52,675 bases of DNA from Microvirga calopogonii (GTDB lineage: Bacteria; Pseudomonadota; Alphaproteobacteria; Rhizobiales; Beijerinckiaceae): positions 1 through 52,675 of the forward strand of contig NZ_QDGA01000033.1 in the NCBI RefSeq assembly GCF_003347665.1. The letters run 5' to 3'. Position numbers and translations under genes: made by a program. This document shows, in pieces, positions 27,628 through 35,657 of this stretch. The notes under the pieces are model-generated. The model did not search any database. It saw only the letters and a program-made list of their open reading frames with translations, and was not told the origin of the DNA. The first letter of the stretch is position 1, and the number at the start of each line of letters is the position of its first letter.

Positions 27628-27661
27628 TTGTCCCTCCGTTGAAACGGACCAGATGTCAGGG

Positions 27662-27686
27662 AATGCGCCCAAACCATGCGGGTTCC
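27662..27686 (-). promoter_or_regulatory. EcfG-type promoter (weak match)
   Basis: On the minus strand GGAAC, 16 bases, CATT (consensus CGTT), about 35 bases before the PRC-barrel start. One -10 mismatch makes this tentative. Confidence 0.35.
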
Positions 27687-27968
27687 GCTGCTCCGATGCA
27701 TGGCCCGGAACGCTATGGGCTGCCGGCATCGAAGGGCAGAGAACGGCTTTAGCCCGTTAGGATTTGCATCAGGGTTGATGTTCGTCTTGAACGCTTCAAG
27801 AGACGATTTGGACTGCCCTTATACTTGGACCGCGCGCGGCGGTGGCAGATGCCGGGCATGGAGTCCCGGGGCGAGTTACGGCGAGACCGCGGATGGCACC
27901 TCGGCAGATCATGCGGGCGAAGGCTCGGCATCGGGCTTGACGGCAACAACCGACCGAAGAGGCACACC

Positions 27969-28319
27969 TCAGGGGCAGAAGTAGCCCCGCGCACTGTCTG
28001 AGATGCATCGAGCCCCGTTGGGGAGGATGATCCCGCCTGCTCCGTCGGGCGGGATATAGGCCCCGGTGGAGATCTTGAACCCGCCGTTGGGATCGGCAGG
28101 CACGGTTGAGCCGTCCGGCAGGGTAAACTTGCCGTCCCTGTAGGTGATATGCCGGGAGTATCCGGGCGGAAGGCCCGCCGGGATGGTGGCCGGGGGTACG
28201 GGGTGTGCTGCCTGTGTCGACCCGAGGTTGGCTGGCGGAACGGGCTGGAACGGGGGCTCGCTTGATGAAACGCAGCCTGACAGGACAAGGCCCATCAGCA
28301 AGATTGTCGGCACTCGCAT
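27969..28319 (-). CDS. Small lipoprotein of unknown function
   Basis: 116 residues. It has a lipoprotein signal (MRVPTILLMGLVLSGC) with the lipobox Cys at residue 16, a Pro-rich linker, then a compact region with DGKFTLPDGSTVPADPNGG and a C-terminal CISDSARGYFCP. It is probably anchored in the outer membrane. GGAGGA precedes ATG 28319. No family was recognised. The gap of about 340 bases downstream of the PRC-barrel gene start holds nothing else that could be supported. Confidence 0.75.
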   Translation of the reverse strand: MRVPTILLMGLVLSGCVSSSEPPFQPVPPANLGSTQAAHPVPPATIPAGLPPGYSRHITYRDGKFTLPDGSTVPADPNGGFKISTGAYIPPDGAGGIILPNGARCISDSARGYFCP

Positions 28320-28388
28320 CGCATTCCTCCGCTCGATCAGCGTTGGCCTGTTTCTTTGGCGGCTTAATAGATCCGCCATAGAACAACA

Positions 28389-28413
28389 ATGGGCGGCCAC
28401 AAGGGCCGCCCAT
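28389..28413. terminator. Hairpin terminator
   Basis: Perfect 10-bp stem ATGGGCGGCC/GGCCGCCCAT with a 5-base loop. On the minus strand it follows the DUF1236 stop by about 25 bases and precedes TTGTTGTTCT, consistent with termination of that operon. Confidence 0.65.
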
Positions 28414-28437
28414 CGCTAGCCTGAACGCTAAAGTCTC

Positions 28438-28689
28438 TTAGCGGATGACCTGCACGATCTTCTGGCTGCTCGGCTCGACCAGAACCGGGGTGTTGTTGAC
28501 CACCGTGTACTTATAGCCCTTCACCTTATACTCGGCCGGCACCTCATGATAAGTTACGCCGGACTCGGGCAGAACGGCACCCACACGCACCTCTTCCTTG
28601 TAGGTGTAGGACGGTACCTTCTGGGTCGTCATATAGGTGCGGAACTCCGGCTGCTGCTGATCGGCGATGCCCCCCAAAGCGCCTGCCAT
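28438..28689 (-). CDS. DUF1236 domain protein, short form
   Basis: 83 residues that consist of little more than a DUF1236 module: VRVGAVLPESGVTYHEVPAEY, then YTVVNNTPVLVEPSSQKIVQVIR. Typical members are exported and longer, with a signal peptide; none is seen here, so it may be an N-terminally truncated copy. Its ATG overlaps the stop of the upstream acidic protein gene as ATGA, which implies translational coupling. Function unknown. Confidence 0.7.
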   Translation of the reverse strand: MAGALGGIADQQQPEFRTYMTTQKVPSYTYKEEVRVGAVLPESGVTYHEVPAEYKVKGYKYTVVNNTPVLVEPSSQKIVQVIR

Positions 28690-29042
28690 CAGCTCTGAAG
28701 CTCTGGTGGGATGTTCGCCATCTCGTCATGATCATGATCGATCGGCACGAGGAAGGTCACGAACACACCATCGCCGTCCTCCTCGTCTTCATCATCATCA
28801 TCATCATCATCATCATCGTCGACGTCAAGTTCAGGGGCCTCGAACGCGGCAACCTCCTCTTGGGACGCGGGCCTGATGGTCAAGGGTGCCTGCCCGTCCT
28901 GCCCGTCCCACAAGGGTGCCCCGCCGCTGGTCATAACGGTCAAATCCTGCCCGAACTCGGCGCTCTCGAAGATGTTCCGCGCCTGGGTCTCGTCCGCATC
29001 GGTGATCGCAATGGGCTTGCCGCCAATTTCGAGGGTGAACAT
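28689..29042 (-). CDS. Acidic hypothetical protein with poly-Asp tract
   Basis: 117 residues. The N-terminal part (MFTLEIGGKPIAITDADETQA...) looks like a small folded domain of unknown family. Residues about 73-92 are a run of Asp/Glu encoded partly by nine perfect ATC/GAT triplets (28791-28817), and the tail has HDHDE. Because the repeat unit is three bases, slippage would change tract length but not frame. Such a tract might bind metal or basic proteins. It is coupled to the DUF1236 gene. Confidence 0.7.
   Translation of the reverse strand: MFTLEIGGKPIAITDADETQARNIFESAEFGQDLTVMTSGGAPLWDGQDGQAPLTIRPASQEEVAAFEAPELDVDDDDDDDDDDEDEEDGDGVFVTFLVPIDHDHDEMANIPPELQS
28791..28817. repeat. Trinucleotide microsatellite (ATC)9
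   Basis: Nine uninterrupted ATC units on the plus strand, encoding Asp on the minus strand. This is rare in high-GC bacterial genes and a candidate for length variation between strains. Confidence 0.9.
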
Positions 29043-29098
29043 CGCTTCTCCTGTGCCAGTGAGATCGCCGTTTCAAGTTTCGGTTCGGTGGAGGCGAG

Positions 29099-29377
29099 TC
29101 ACTCGGAAGGTGGTGCGGCCTCGCGGAACATCTCCTTGAGAGCGCTCATGAGCATCGGCTGAGCAGCCTGGCCCTCAGCCAGCGTGAGAAAGTCGTTGAT
29201 CCCGAAGCGCTGTGTTTCATAAGCCGCCTGGCCTTCCGTGTGAGGGCTCGCGTGCATCCAGGTATGCTCGACGTAAAGGCCCGGCGCATCGGTATCGAGG
29301 ACCAGGTGCCACCAATCGCCAGCGTTCTCCAGGGGGCGATCCGCGACGAAAGCCAACTCACGCTTGAACACAGGCAT
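29099..29377 (-). CDS. Small hypothetical protein
   Basis: 92 residues from ATG 29377 (MPVFKRELAFVADRP), which has GGAGG six bases upstream; ATG 29383 is too close to it. The sequence is soluble, with WWHLVLDTDAPGLYVEHTWMHA in the middle and an amphipathic C-terminal helix (AQPMLMSALKEMFREA). No family was recognised. It lies 56 bases upstream of the acidic protein gene, so the three minus-strand genes may form one operon. Confidence 0.65.
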   Translation of the reverse strand: MPVFKRELAFVADRPLENAGDWWHLVLDTDAPGLYVEHTWMHASPHTEGQAAYETQRFGINDFLTLAEGQAAQPMLMSALKEMFREAAPPSE

Positions 29378-29621
29378 TGGCATCCTCCGGTTATCAGCCC
29401 CATGGCGGAGCGGGGAGAGTCGAGAACAGCAGGATGCAGAGGCGTTTGCAAGGCAGGAGAAGTACTGGCTCCTGCTCTTCGCAGGCCAAGAGTCGGCCGG
29501 ATGACCATCGCATTCCGTTTATACGGCGCCAGAGCGGCCGGACATCTTCACCTAACCTGTGCCAGAACAACCTGCCCCTTCATCGGTTCCCGTGCATGCA
29601 CCGCAAGCGAGGAGGGAGATC

Positions 29622-30167
29622 ATGTGGCAGACTGCAAACGCCACTGTTCTGCTGTGGCTGCGCGACGCGCACGCCATGGAGAGCCAATCGGTGCAGATGC
29701 TCACCAGCCAGCTGCCGTCGCTCGCGGGATTCCCGGATTTTCATCAGAGCATCAAGGCACATGCGGAGCTTTCTCGCGAGCAGCGGGAGCGGCTGGGCTC
29801 CCGCATCGCCGGGCTGGGCCAGTCCGCATCCCTGTTCCGCGATGGCCTCGGCATGACGTTAGGATTGACGGCTCCGGTGATGATTGCGGCGCTGCCAGAC
29901 AACGTCGCCCGCAGTGCGGTTGCGAACTACGCCTTCGAGCATCTGGAAATCGGCACCTACCGTGCCTTGATCGGTTTGGCCGAAGAGGCTGGGGACCACG
30001 AGACCCGGAAGCTTGCCGAGTCCATTCTGGCGCAGGAGCTGGAGATGGCGGCCTGGCTGGAGGAACATCTGGCCGCGATTGCCGCCGCAGTCCTGCCTAG
30101 CGCCGCGGCCTTGCACGGTGCCGGGCAACTGCCCTCGGGCGGCATGCTGCCGCCGCTGGGCCTGTAG
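29622..30167 (+). CDS. DUF892 ferritin-like protein (YciE/YciF type)
   Basis: 181 residues, nearly all helical. The DUF892 four-helix bundle is recognisable from WLRDAHAMESQSVQML and HAELSREQRERL to EHLEIGTYRALIGLAEEAGD and ILAQELEMAAWLEEHL, with Glu and His at the positions expected for a di-iron site. Such proteins are induced by osmotic and general stress. GGAGGGAG sits just before ATG 29622. An upstream in-frame start at 29559 lacks one. Confidence 0.88.
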   Translation: MWQTANATVLLWLRDAHAMESQSVQMLTSQLPSLAGFPDFHQSIKAHAELSREQRERLGSRIAGLGQSASLFRDGLGMTLGLTAPVMIAALPDNVARSAVANYAFEHLEIGTYRALIGLAEEAGDHETRKLAESILAQELEMAAWLEEHLAAIAAAVLPSAAALHGAGQLPSGGMLPPLGL

Positions 30168-30447
30168 GGGGCTCGATCCGGAAGGCAGCGGCCTTCCGAT
30201 CGGACTTTGTTTCGTCCTTGGGGGTTGATCTTTGCGGGAGCATCGCAGGAGAGCTTATAGAGGCGTCCGTGCCCACTCGGGGCCAGCGCAAGATCTGTGC
30301 GTGATTGAGCGTTTAGGTAGAACGGATTGGGAACCTCTCAGGCGTGACTTGAAGCCTGATCCTCAATGGCAGGGGACATCACATCGACGCACATCGGCTA
30401 ATCCGTTGATCCTCCTTCCTAATCCTTTCTGCGGCGACTTGCTAAGC
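30168..30447. other. Gene-free stretch
   Basis: About 280 bases after the DUF892 gene with no supported coding region. It leads into the MITE-like element. Confidence 0.4.
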
Positions 30448-30697
30448 TGTTGCGCGACAATCAGAGACCCCGAGCCAGCGACAATCAGGCATGCAAGCAA
30501 TGATTGCAGTGGGGGCTTGCAGCCGTGATCTGCGTCAAGCCCGATAGCCACCGAAGGTGGTGGCCGAAGGCCAGGCTTTACGCGGATTTCGGCGGCGAGC
30601 ATTTTCGATGAGCGATGCACGCCAACGTAGAAAATAGCTCAATGCGCTTGGCACGTCTGATTGTCGCAAAGCAGCGGGTTTTGATTGTCGCGCAACA
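30448..30697. mobile_element. MITE-like non-autonomous element, 250 bp
   Basis: Both ends carry the exact 16-base inverted sequence TGTTGCGCGACAATCA (30448-30463 and, inverted, 30682-30697). A second inner copy, GCGACAATCAG, lies 14 bases further in at each end (30478-30488, and inverted at 30657-30667). The element is flanked by direct repeats CTAAGC (30442-30447 and 30698-30703), a 6-bp target duplication. It encodes no transposase. The middle contains two tandem small hairpins (30548-30560 and 30561-30573), both with GAA loops. Nested end repeats resemble IS21-type termini; that assignment is inference. Confidence 0.88.
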
Positions 30698-30933
30698 CTA
30701 AGCAGAGCCACTCGCTCCAGCAGATTCGCCGGGCAGCTGCATCCTTCCTGTCGACGTGCCCACAGCGCTATATGGCTACTCAGGACCTGAACCAAGTCGT
30801 ATTCGGCCGTTCGTTAGCTCGATATGCCTGCTTGAGAGTACATGTTCCTGCTACGTACTCCCGTAGCGCTCAATCGGGAGCAGATCTTGCACTGATCCCT
30901 AACAGGCGTGCGAAACTTGCCGTGAAACACATT

Positions 30934-31245
30934 TCATTTGAGATGCTGGGCCAGGTGCTTGTTCATTTCAAACATGCTGACCTTGTTCTTGCCGCCGAAC
31001 ACCGCCTGAAGCTTCTCATCGGCCATGATCTCGCGCTTGTTCTGCGGGTTCTGGAGCTTGTGCTTCTTGATGTACTCCCAGACTTTGCTCACCACATCGG
31101 GGCGAGGCAAAGGGTCTGAACCGACAATGGCAGCCAATTCCGGCGACGGCTGCAATGGTTTGAGGAAACCGGTAGTTGGCTCCTGAGCCGCACTCCCAGT
31201 TGCTTTCACCCGCTCGTCCGGTTTCCCGGGTTTTGATTTCGGCAT
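30934..31245 (-). CDS. SWIB/MDM2 domain protein
   Basis: 103 residues. A basic disordered start (MPKSKPGKPDERVK) is followed by a SWIB domain (about 30-103): FLKPLQPSPELAAIVGSDPLPR, VWEYIKKHKLQNPQNKREI, then VSMFEMNKHLAQHL. In eukaryotes SWIB domains mediate chromatin-complex contacts; small bacterial versions may bind DNA-associated proteins. GGAGG five bases before ATG 31245. It starts 35 bases after the sigma factor stop, so the two are probably co-transcribed. Confidence 0.88.
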   Translation of the reverse strand: MPKSKPGKPDERVKATGSAAQEPTTGFLKPLQPSPELAAIVGSDPLPRPDVVSKVWEYIKKHKLQNPQNKREIMADEKLQAVFGGKNKVSMFEMNKHLAQHLK

Positions 31246-31280
31246 GTGATCCTCCACCTTGAGCCGCATCAGGGACGATG

Positions 31281-31988
31281 TCACATGGAAACTGCGGCCT
31301 CAGGGTGTTGCAGCGCGGCCTGCATCAGCCGATCCGGGCCGAGATCGTGCAGGCTTTCCATCTGCAACATCTCGGCGAGTTGGTTACGAGCCCGGTTCAC
31401 CCGGCTCTTGAGCGTACCCACCGCCACCCCACAGAGCGCCGCAGCGTTCTCGTAAGTCTCGCCTTGCTCGGCCACCAGGAGGAGAGCCTTGCGCTGCCCC
31501 AGTGGCAGACGTATCAGCGCCTCCTGAAGGTCTTGCAGCATCAGCTTGGATTCCTGCTCGGCTTGCACGACCAACCGTCTGGCGAAGCTACCCTCTGGGT
31601 CTTCGATCTCCCACCTGCGCTTACGATGCTCGGAGTAGAAGCTGTTGCGCAGGATGGTGAACAGCCATGCCTCCAGGTTGGTACCGGGCTGGAAATGATC
31701 CAAGTTCGTCCAGGCGCGAAGGACGGTACTCTGCACAAGATCATCACTCCGGACCGGATCGCGGGTCAGATGAAGCGCAAAGGCTCGCAGGTGCGGCAAA
31801 ACGGTAGGCAGATGGTCCCGTACATACTGCGAGCGGCGGCCTGAACGGACCTTCTCAACCAAAGTGAGGTGCTGCGCATGCGAGAGCGGATGGATGTGAC
31901 GGAGCCGTGCCCGCTTGCGCCGTGCCGACCGGCTGCGATCTGTCTCTTTGAGAGCGGGCTGGCTGTGTTGGCGAGCGGTTTGGGTCAT
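31281..31988 (-). CDS. EcfG-like sigma factor of the general stress response
   Basis: 235 residues. A basic N-terminal extension (about 45 residues) precedes region 2 (LPHLRAFALHLTRDPVRSDDLVQSTVLRAWTNLDHF) and region 4 (LIRLPLGQRKALLLVAEQGETYENAAALCGVAVGTLKSRVNRAR). The family directs transcription from GGAAC-N16/17-CGTT promoters, several of which occur in this window. The usual nepR and phyR neighbours are absent, so this is probably a secondary EcfG paralogue. ATG 31988 follows GGAGCGAGG. Confidence 0.88.
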   Translation of the reverse strand: MTQTARQHSQPALKETDRSRSARRKRARLRHIHPLSHAQHLTLVEKVRSGRRSQYVRDHLPTVLPHLRAFALHLTRDPVRSDDLVQSTVLRAWTNLDHFQPGTNLEAWLFTILRNSFYSEHRKRRWEIEDPEGSFARRLVVQAEQESKLMLQDLQEALIRLPLGQRKALLLVAEQGETYENAAALCGVAVGTLKSRVNRARNQLAEMLQMESLHDLGPDRLMQAALQHPEAAVSM

Positions 31989-32122
31989 GACCTCGCTCCA
32001 CCTTGGCTGCGGCTTCACCATACATCTTTAAGGCTCAGCTATCCAGACAAAGCGCGGCATGGCATTGATCATCACGCCCCAAGCGATGAGGTCCTGCCCC
32101 TCCGGTCAGGGCGTCTCTCAGA
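31989..32122. other. Upstream region of the sigma factor gene
   Basis: Together with 32148-32527 this makes about 540 bases without a confident gene. The sigma factor promoter should be here, but no EcfG-type site reading leftward was found, so it may be transcribed by another sigma factor. Confidence 0.35.
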
Positions 32123-32147
32123 GGAACATTGGCGGTGCCCTGGCGTT
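32123..32147 (+). promoter_or_regulatory. EcfG-type promoter, exact match, no obvious gene
   Basis: GGAAC, 16 bases, CGTT: an exact match reading rightward. No convincing coding sequence follows within 300 bases; short frames of about 50 codons exist. It may drive a small RNA or the receiver gene at 32528 with a long leader. Confidence 0.45.
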
Positions 32148-32527
32148 TCTTCAGTATCTCGCCGGAAAAGGAGCGCCCAATCATCGATTGCCCTGCACAA
32201 CGACATAGCCATCGCCGCGTGTATCGACGGAGATGGGTCGAAAGGAACCCTGGTTTGCTTTGAATGGCACTAGGGTTTTCTCGCGGGTGGACGTAGACAC
32301 GTTGAAGCGATCCGATAGACCCACCCCTAGTGAGCAAGTCTGCGACACCCAAGCTTCACAACAGAATGTAGCGGAACAAAGCGGGGTATGATTGCAGCGC
32401 CGCTCGATACTTCAGGCTCCAAACGGCACACTGTGTCTTGCCCAGTCGTATAGCCAAGCTTTGATCTCATTGACTGGCGCTCTATGTCTGAGCCTTCCTG
32501 TTGGCCTCCTATGATCCGTCTGATCGA

Positions 32528-32896
32528 ATGTGCATCCTCATCGTTGAACCGGACCCGCACGTTCGTGCCATGGCAGCCGACGTGCTTGAGCAAGAGGGCT
32601 TTGAAGTCATCGAGGCGTCGTCCGCCGACTATGCCGCCACCATCCTCCAAAGCCGCAACGATGTCCGTATCCTGTTTACGGAAGCCGCGACACCCGGCGA
32701 CCTCAACGGCTTTGATCTGACCCGGATCGCGCAGACACAGAAGCCGCAGATCGTTGTGATTGTGGCCGTAGGCGCATTGCCATCTGGTTTCTCCGGAGCC
32801 GCTCCGGAGGCTCGGTTCGTCCGCAAGCCCTACCGTATGGCAGACGTGATACCGTTGATCCGCGAACTGACGCGAGATCAATCTGACCCCGGATGA
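32528..32896 (+). CDS. Degenerate receiver-domain protein
   Basis: Stand-alone CheY-like receiver of about 122 residues. The fold is clear: ILIVEPDPHVRAMAADVL, then ILFTEAATPGDLNGFDL, then RFVRKPYR with the conserved Lys. But the phospho-acceptor Asp is replaced by Glu (FTE where FTD is usual), one acidic-pocket residue is Pro, and the Thr/Ser switch position is a Val. It is therefore unlikely to be phosphorylated normally and may act as a constitutive or decoy partner. TTG 32501 is an alternative start. Confidence 0.75.
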   Translation: MCILIVEPDPHVRAMAADVLEQEGFEVIEASSADYAATILQSRNDVRILFTEAATPGDLNGFDLTRIAQTQKPQIVVIVAVGALPSGFSGAAPEARFVRKPYRMADVIPLIRELTRDQSDPG

Positions 32897-33012
32897 ACGC
32901 CTGTCGAGGCACTCCCGTCACCGGGGATGCCCCGTCGCCGAACATCCGGGTCAGGCAACAGAGCGTAGCGTACGCGGTTGCTGCTCGCCGGTGGCAGCAG
33001 GCGTTTAAGGTT

Positions 33013-35358
33013 TCACGGTGCTGTCCGCGCGAGCGGGATCACATTTGATGCCGTGCGCCGACCCACTGTAGTGACCTCACGGATCGCAGTCAGCAAAGCA
33101 TCAGGCTGGTAGGGCTTGGTCAGCAGCGTAAAGCCCTCCTCAGTCGCCCGGTTCGCGGCATCGCTGTACCCGGTGGCGAGCAACACCGGCAGCGTAGGCC
33201 ACTTCGCTTGAATGCGGTGAGCCAAGTCCAGACCATCCAGGTCACCGGGCATTACCATATCGGAGAACACAAGATCGAAGGTCGGATCGGCGTGGAGCCG
33301 CGCCAGCGCCTCATCCCCGGTGCTCGCATGAGTGATCGCATGCCCGTGCTCCGCGAGAAGTGCGACGGCGACATCCGCTACCTGCGGGTTGTCCTCAACG
33401 AGCAGGATGCGCAGCGGACGGCTCTCGGCGACAGGCATATCGACATTCTCGTCTAGCTTCTTTGCCGGGGCGTTTGCCTTGGGCAGGTACAGGGTCACTG
33501 TGGTGCCTCGGCCCACCTCGCTGCGGATGTCAACTGTTCCGCCTGACTGCTGGGTAAACCCATAGACCTGGGCCAGCCCGAGCCCGGTGCCTTTGCCGAC
33601 CTCTTTGGTCGTGAAGAACGGCTCGAACACCTGGGGCAGGGCCTCCTCAGAGATACCGACGCCGGTATCCGTCAGGCTGATCGCCACCGCCTCTCGCATC
33701 TGGCCGTGGCGCAGAACAATGTTCTCTGTCTTCACGCGGAAGGTGCCAGCTTTCGGCATCGCGTCACGGGCGTTCACCGCGAGATTGATCAAAGCAATCT
33801 GAAGCTGGGTCGGGTCCACCTCGACCGGCCAGACCCTCTCGGCCAGATCGAATTCAAGCCGGATGTCACCCCGCAGTGATTGGGTCAGCATGTCGTCCAT
33901 TCCGGCGATCATGCCATTCAGGTCTACCGGCTCCGGGACCAGGGTCTGGCGACGGCTGAAGGCCAGGAGCCTACCGGTTAACCTGCGGGCCTGCTCGACC
34001 GCGTGCAAGGCATTGTCGATCAACCTGGGGCGACGCTCTTCTTTGGCGCGCTTGAGCATGTCGAGGTTGCCCATGACGACAGTCAGAAGATTGTTGAAGT
34101 CATGCGCGATGCCCGAGGCCAGTTGGGCGATGGCCGCCAGCTTTTGCGACTGGTGGGTTTCAGCGCGGGCTTTCTCAAGCTCCTCCTGAGCCTGCTTCCG
34201 CTCGGTGATGTCGCGGGTCACCTTGGCAAAGCCAATCAAATCGCCCTGCTCATCCTGGATGGCATCAACGATGACGTGGGCGAAGAACCGAGTACCATCC
34301 TTGCGGACGCGCCAGCCCTCCTTCTCGAATCGGCCCTCACGGGCGGCGGTCTCCAGGGCCAGCGCGGGCAACCCGGCCTCACGATCCTCCGAGGTGTAGA
34401 AGGTCGAGAAATGCTGACCGACGATCTCGTGCTCCTGATAGCCCTTCAGGCGCTGTGCGCCCGAGTTCCAGTTGACCACCCGGCCCTCGGGATCGAGCAT
34501 GTAGATCGCATAGTCGGTCACGCCCTGCACCAGCAGCCGGAAGCGCTCCTCACTACGCCTGAGCGCCTCCTGAGCCGCTTCGCGATCCGAGATGTCACGG
34601 GTGACCTTGGCAAAGCCGATCAGGTGGCCCTGGTCATCGCGGATCGGGTCGATGACCACATGCGCCCACATCCGGCTGCCGTCCTTGCGGATGCGCCAAC
34701 CCTCCTGCTCGAACTTGCCTTCGCGGAGCGCCGTCTCCAGCGCCCGCTTGGGCAGGTCAGTCTGCCGATCCTCGTCGGTGTAGAAGCGGGAGAAGTGCTG
34801 GCCGATGATTTCCTCTTCGGTGTAGCCCTTGAACCGCCGTGCGCCGGGATTCCAACTCGCCACGACGCCGTGCGGGTCGAGCATGTAGATGGCGTAATCG
34901 GTGACACCTTGGACCAGCAGGCGGAACCGCTCCTCGCTTTGCCGCAGCGCCTCCTGGGCGGCTCGGCGCTCAGTCATATCACGGGTGATCTTGGCGAAGC
35001 CGATCAGGTGACCGTGCTCGTCCCGGACCGGGTCAATCACCACATTGGCGAAGAACAGGCTCCCATCCTTGCGCACCCGCCAGCCGTCCGTCTCGAAGCG
35101 GCCCTCGCGGGCGGCGGTCTCCAGAGCCTTGGCGGGCATACCCGCCTGCCGGTCGGCCAGGGTGTAGAAGGTCGAGAAATGGTGGCCGAGTATCTCGGAG
35201 GCGGTGTAGCCCTTTAGGCGCTGCGCCCCAGCATTCCAAGTCGTCACGCAGCCCTGCTCATCGAGCATGTAGATGGCATAGTCGGTGATGGACTCGATCA
35301 GGAGCCGAAAGCGCTTATCCCCGTCCGGTTGCTCCGGATGAGCCCGTACTAGGTCCAT
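33013..35358 (-). CDS. Hybrid sensor histidine kinase with three near-identical PAS domains and a receiver
   Basis: 781 residues, predicted soluble. Three PAS domains of about 128 residues each occupy roughly 10-395; each contains TDYAIYMLD, a GHLIGFAK or GDLIGFAK strand and TRD. A DHp region follows with the phospho-acceptor His in GIAHDFNNLL, then the ATPase domain (NARDAM, DTGVGI, GKGTGLGLAQVYGF) and a C-terminal receiver with Asp in LVFSDMVMPGD. ATG 35358 has GGGGA upstream. An exact EcfG-type promoter lies about 70 bases upstream, so it appears to be stress-induced. No periplasmic or membrane segment is seen, so it senses a cytoplasmic cue. Confidence 0.92.
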   Translation of the reverse strand: MDLVRAHPEQPDGDKRFRLLIESITDYAIYMLDEQGCVTTWNAGAQRLKGYTASEILGHHFSTFYTLADRQAGMPAKALETAAREGRFETDGWRVRKDGSLFFANVVIDPVRDEHGHLIGFAKITRDMTERRAAQEALRQSEERFRLLVQGVTDYAIYMLDPHGVVASWNPGARRFKGYTEEEIIGQHFSRFYTDEDRQTDLPKRALETALREGKFEQEGWRIRKDGSRMWAHVVIDPIRDDQGHLIGFAKVTRDISDREAAQEALRRSEERFRLLVQGVTDYAIYMLDPEGRVVNWNSGAQRLKGYQEHEIVGQHFSTFYTSEDREAGLPALALETAAREGRFEKEGWRVRKDGTRFFAHVIVDAIQDEQGDLIGFAKVTRDITERKQAQEELEKARAETHQSQKLAAIAQLASGIAHDFNNLLTVVMGNLDMLKRAKEERRPRLIDNALHAVEQARRLTGRLLAFSRRQTLVPEPVDLNGMIAGMDDMLTQSLRGDIRLEFDLAERVWPVEVDPTQLQIALINLAVNARDAMPKAGTFRVKTENIVLRHGQMREAVAISLTDTGVGISEEALPQVFEPFFTTKEVGKGTGLGLAQVYGFTQQSGGTVDIRSEVGRGTTVTLYLPKANAPAKKLDENVDMPVAESRPLRILLVEDNPQVADVAVALLAEHGHAITHASTGDEALARLHADPTFDLVFSDMVMPGDLDGLDLAHRIQAKWPTLPVLLATGYSDAANRATEEGFTLLTKPYQPDALLTAIREVTTVGRRTASNVIPLARTAP

Positions 35359-35427
35359 TCTGAAATTCCCCAACCAGCCCTGGCCTGCGCCCTTATTTCT
35401 GATTTCGGCGGCAAGCTAACCTCACCT

Positions 35428-35452
35428 AACGCGGCTTGGCCGTAATGGTTCC
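35428..35452 (-). promoter_or_regulatory. EcfG-type promoter, exact match
   Basis: On the minus strand GGAAC (35452-35448), 16 bases, CGTT (35431-35428). The transcript would begin near 35420 and lead into the triple-PAS kinase gene. Confidence 0.75.
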
Positions 35453-35657
35453 CCATGTGTCGGTCGGGGCCGTTAGTAGCCGCCTGGATCGTGATTGATA
35501 AAAGCGGCCCGTCCTCTTGGACCCGACCAGTGAAATCGAATTCGGACCTGACGATGTAACCAAGGCGCTGGCGGGGTATATTGGCCGGTTAACACGGGTG
35601 ATCGTCAAGCTTGCCTGTTCAGGCTAGATTCAAGCCGGTTGGGTGAAGGCTTGTCAG

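Noticed and set aside
28791..28817. Tandem repeat considered as a CRISPR or phase-variation tract
   Set aside because: The unit is three bases with no spacers, so it is not CRISPR; because it is in-frame it cannot switch the gene on or off.
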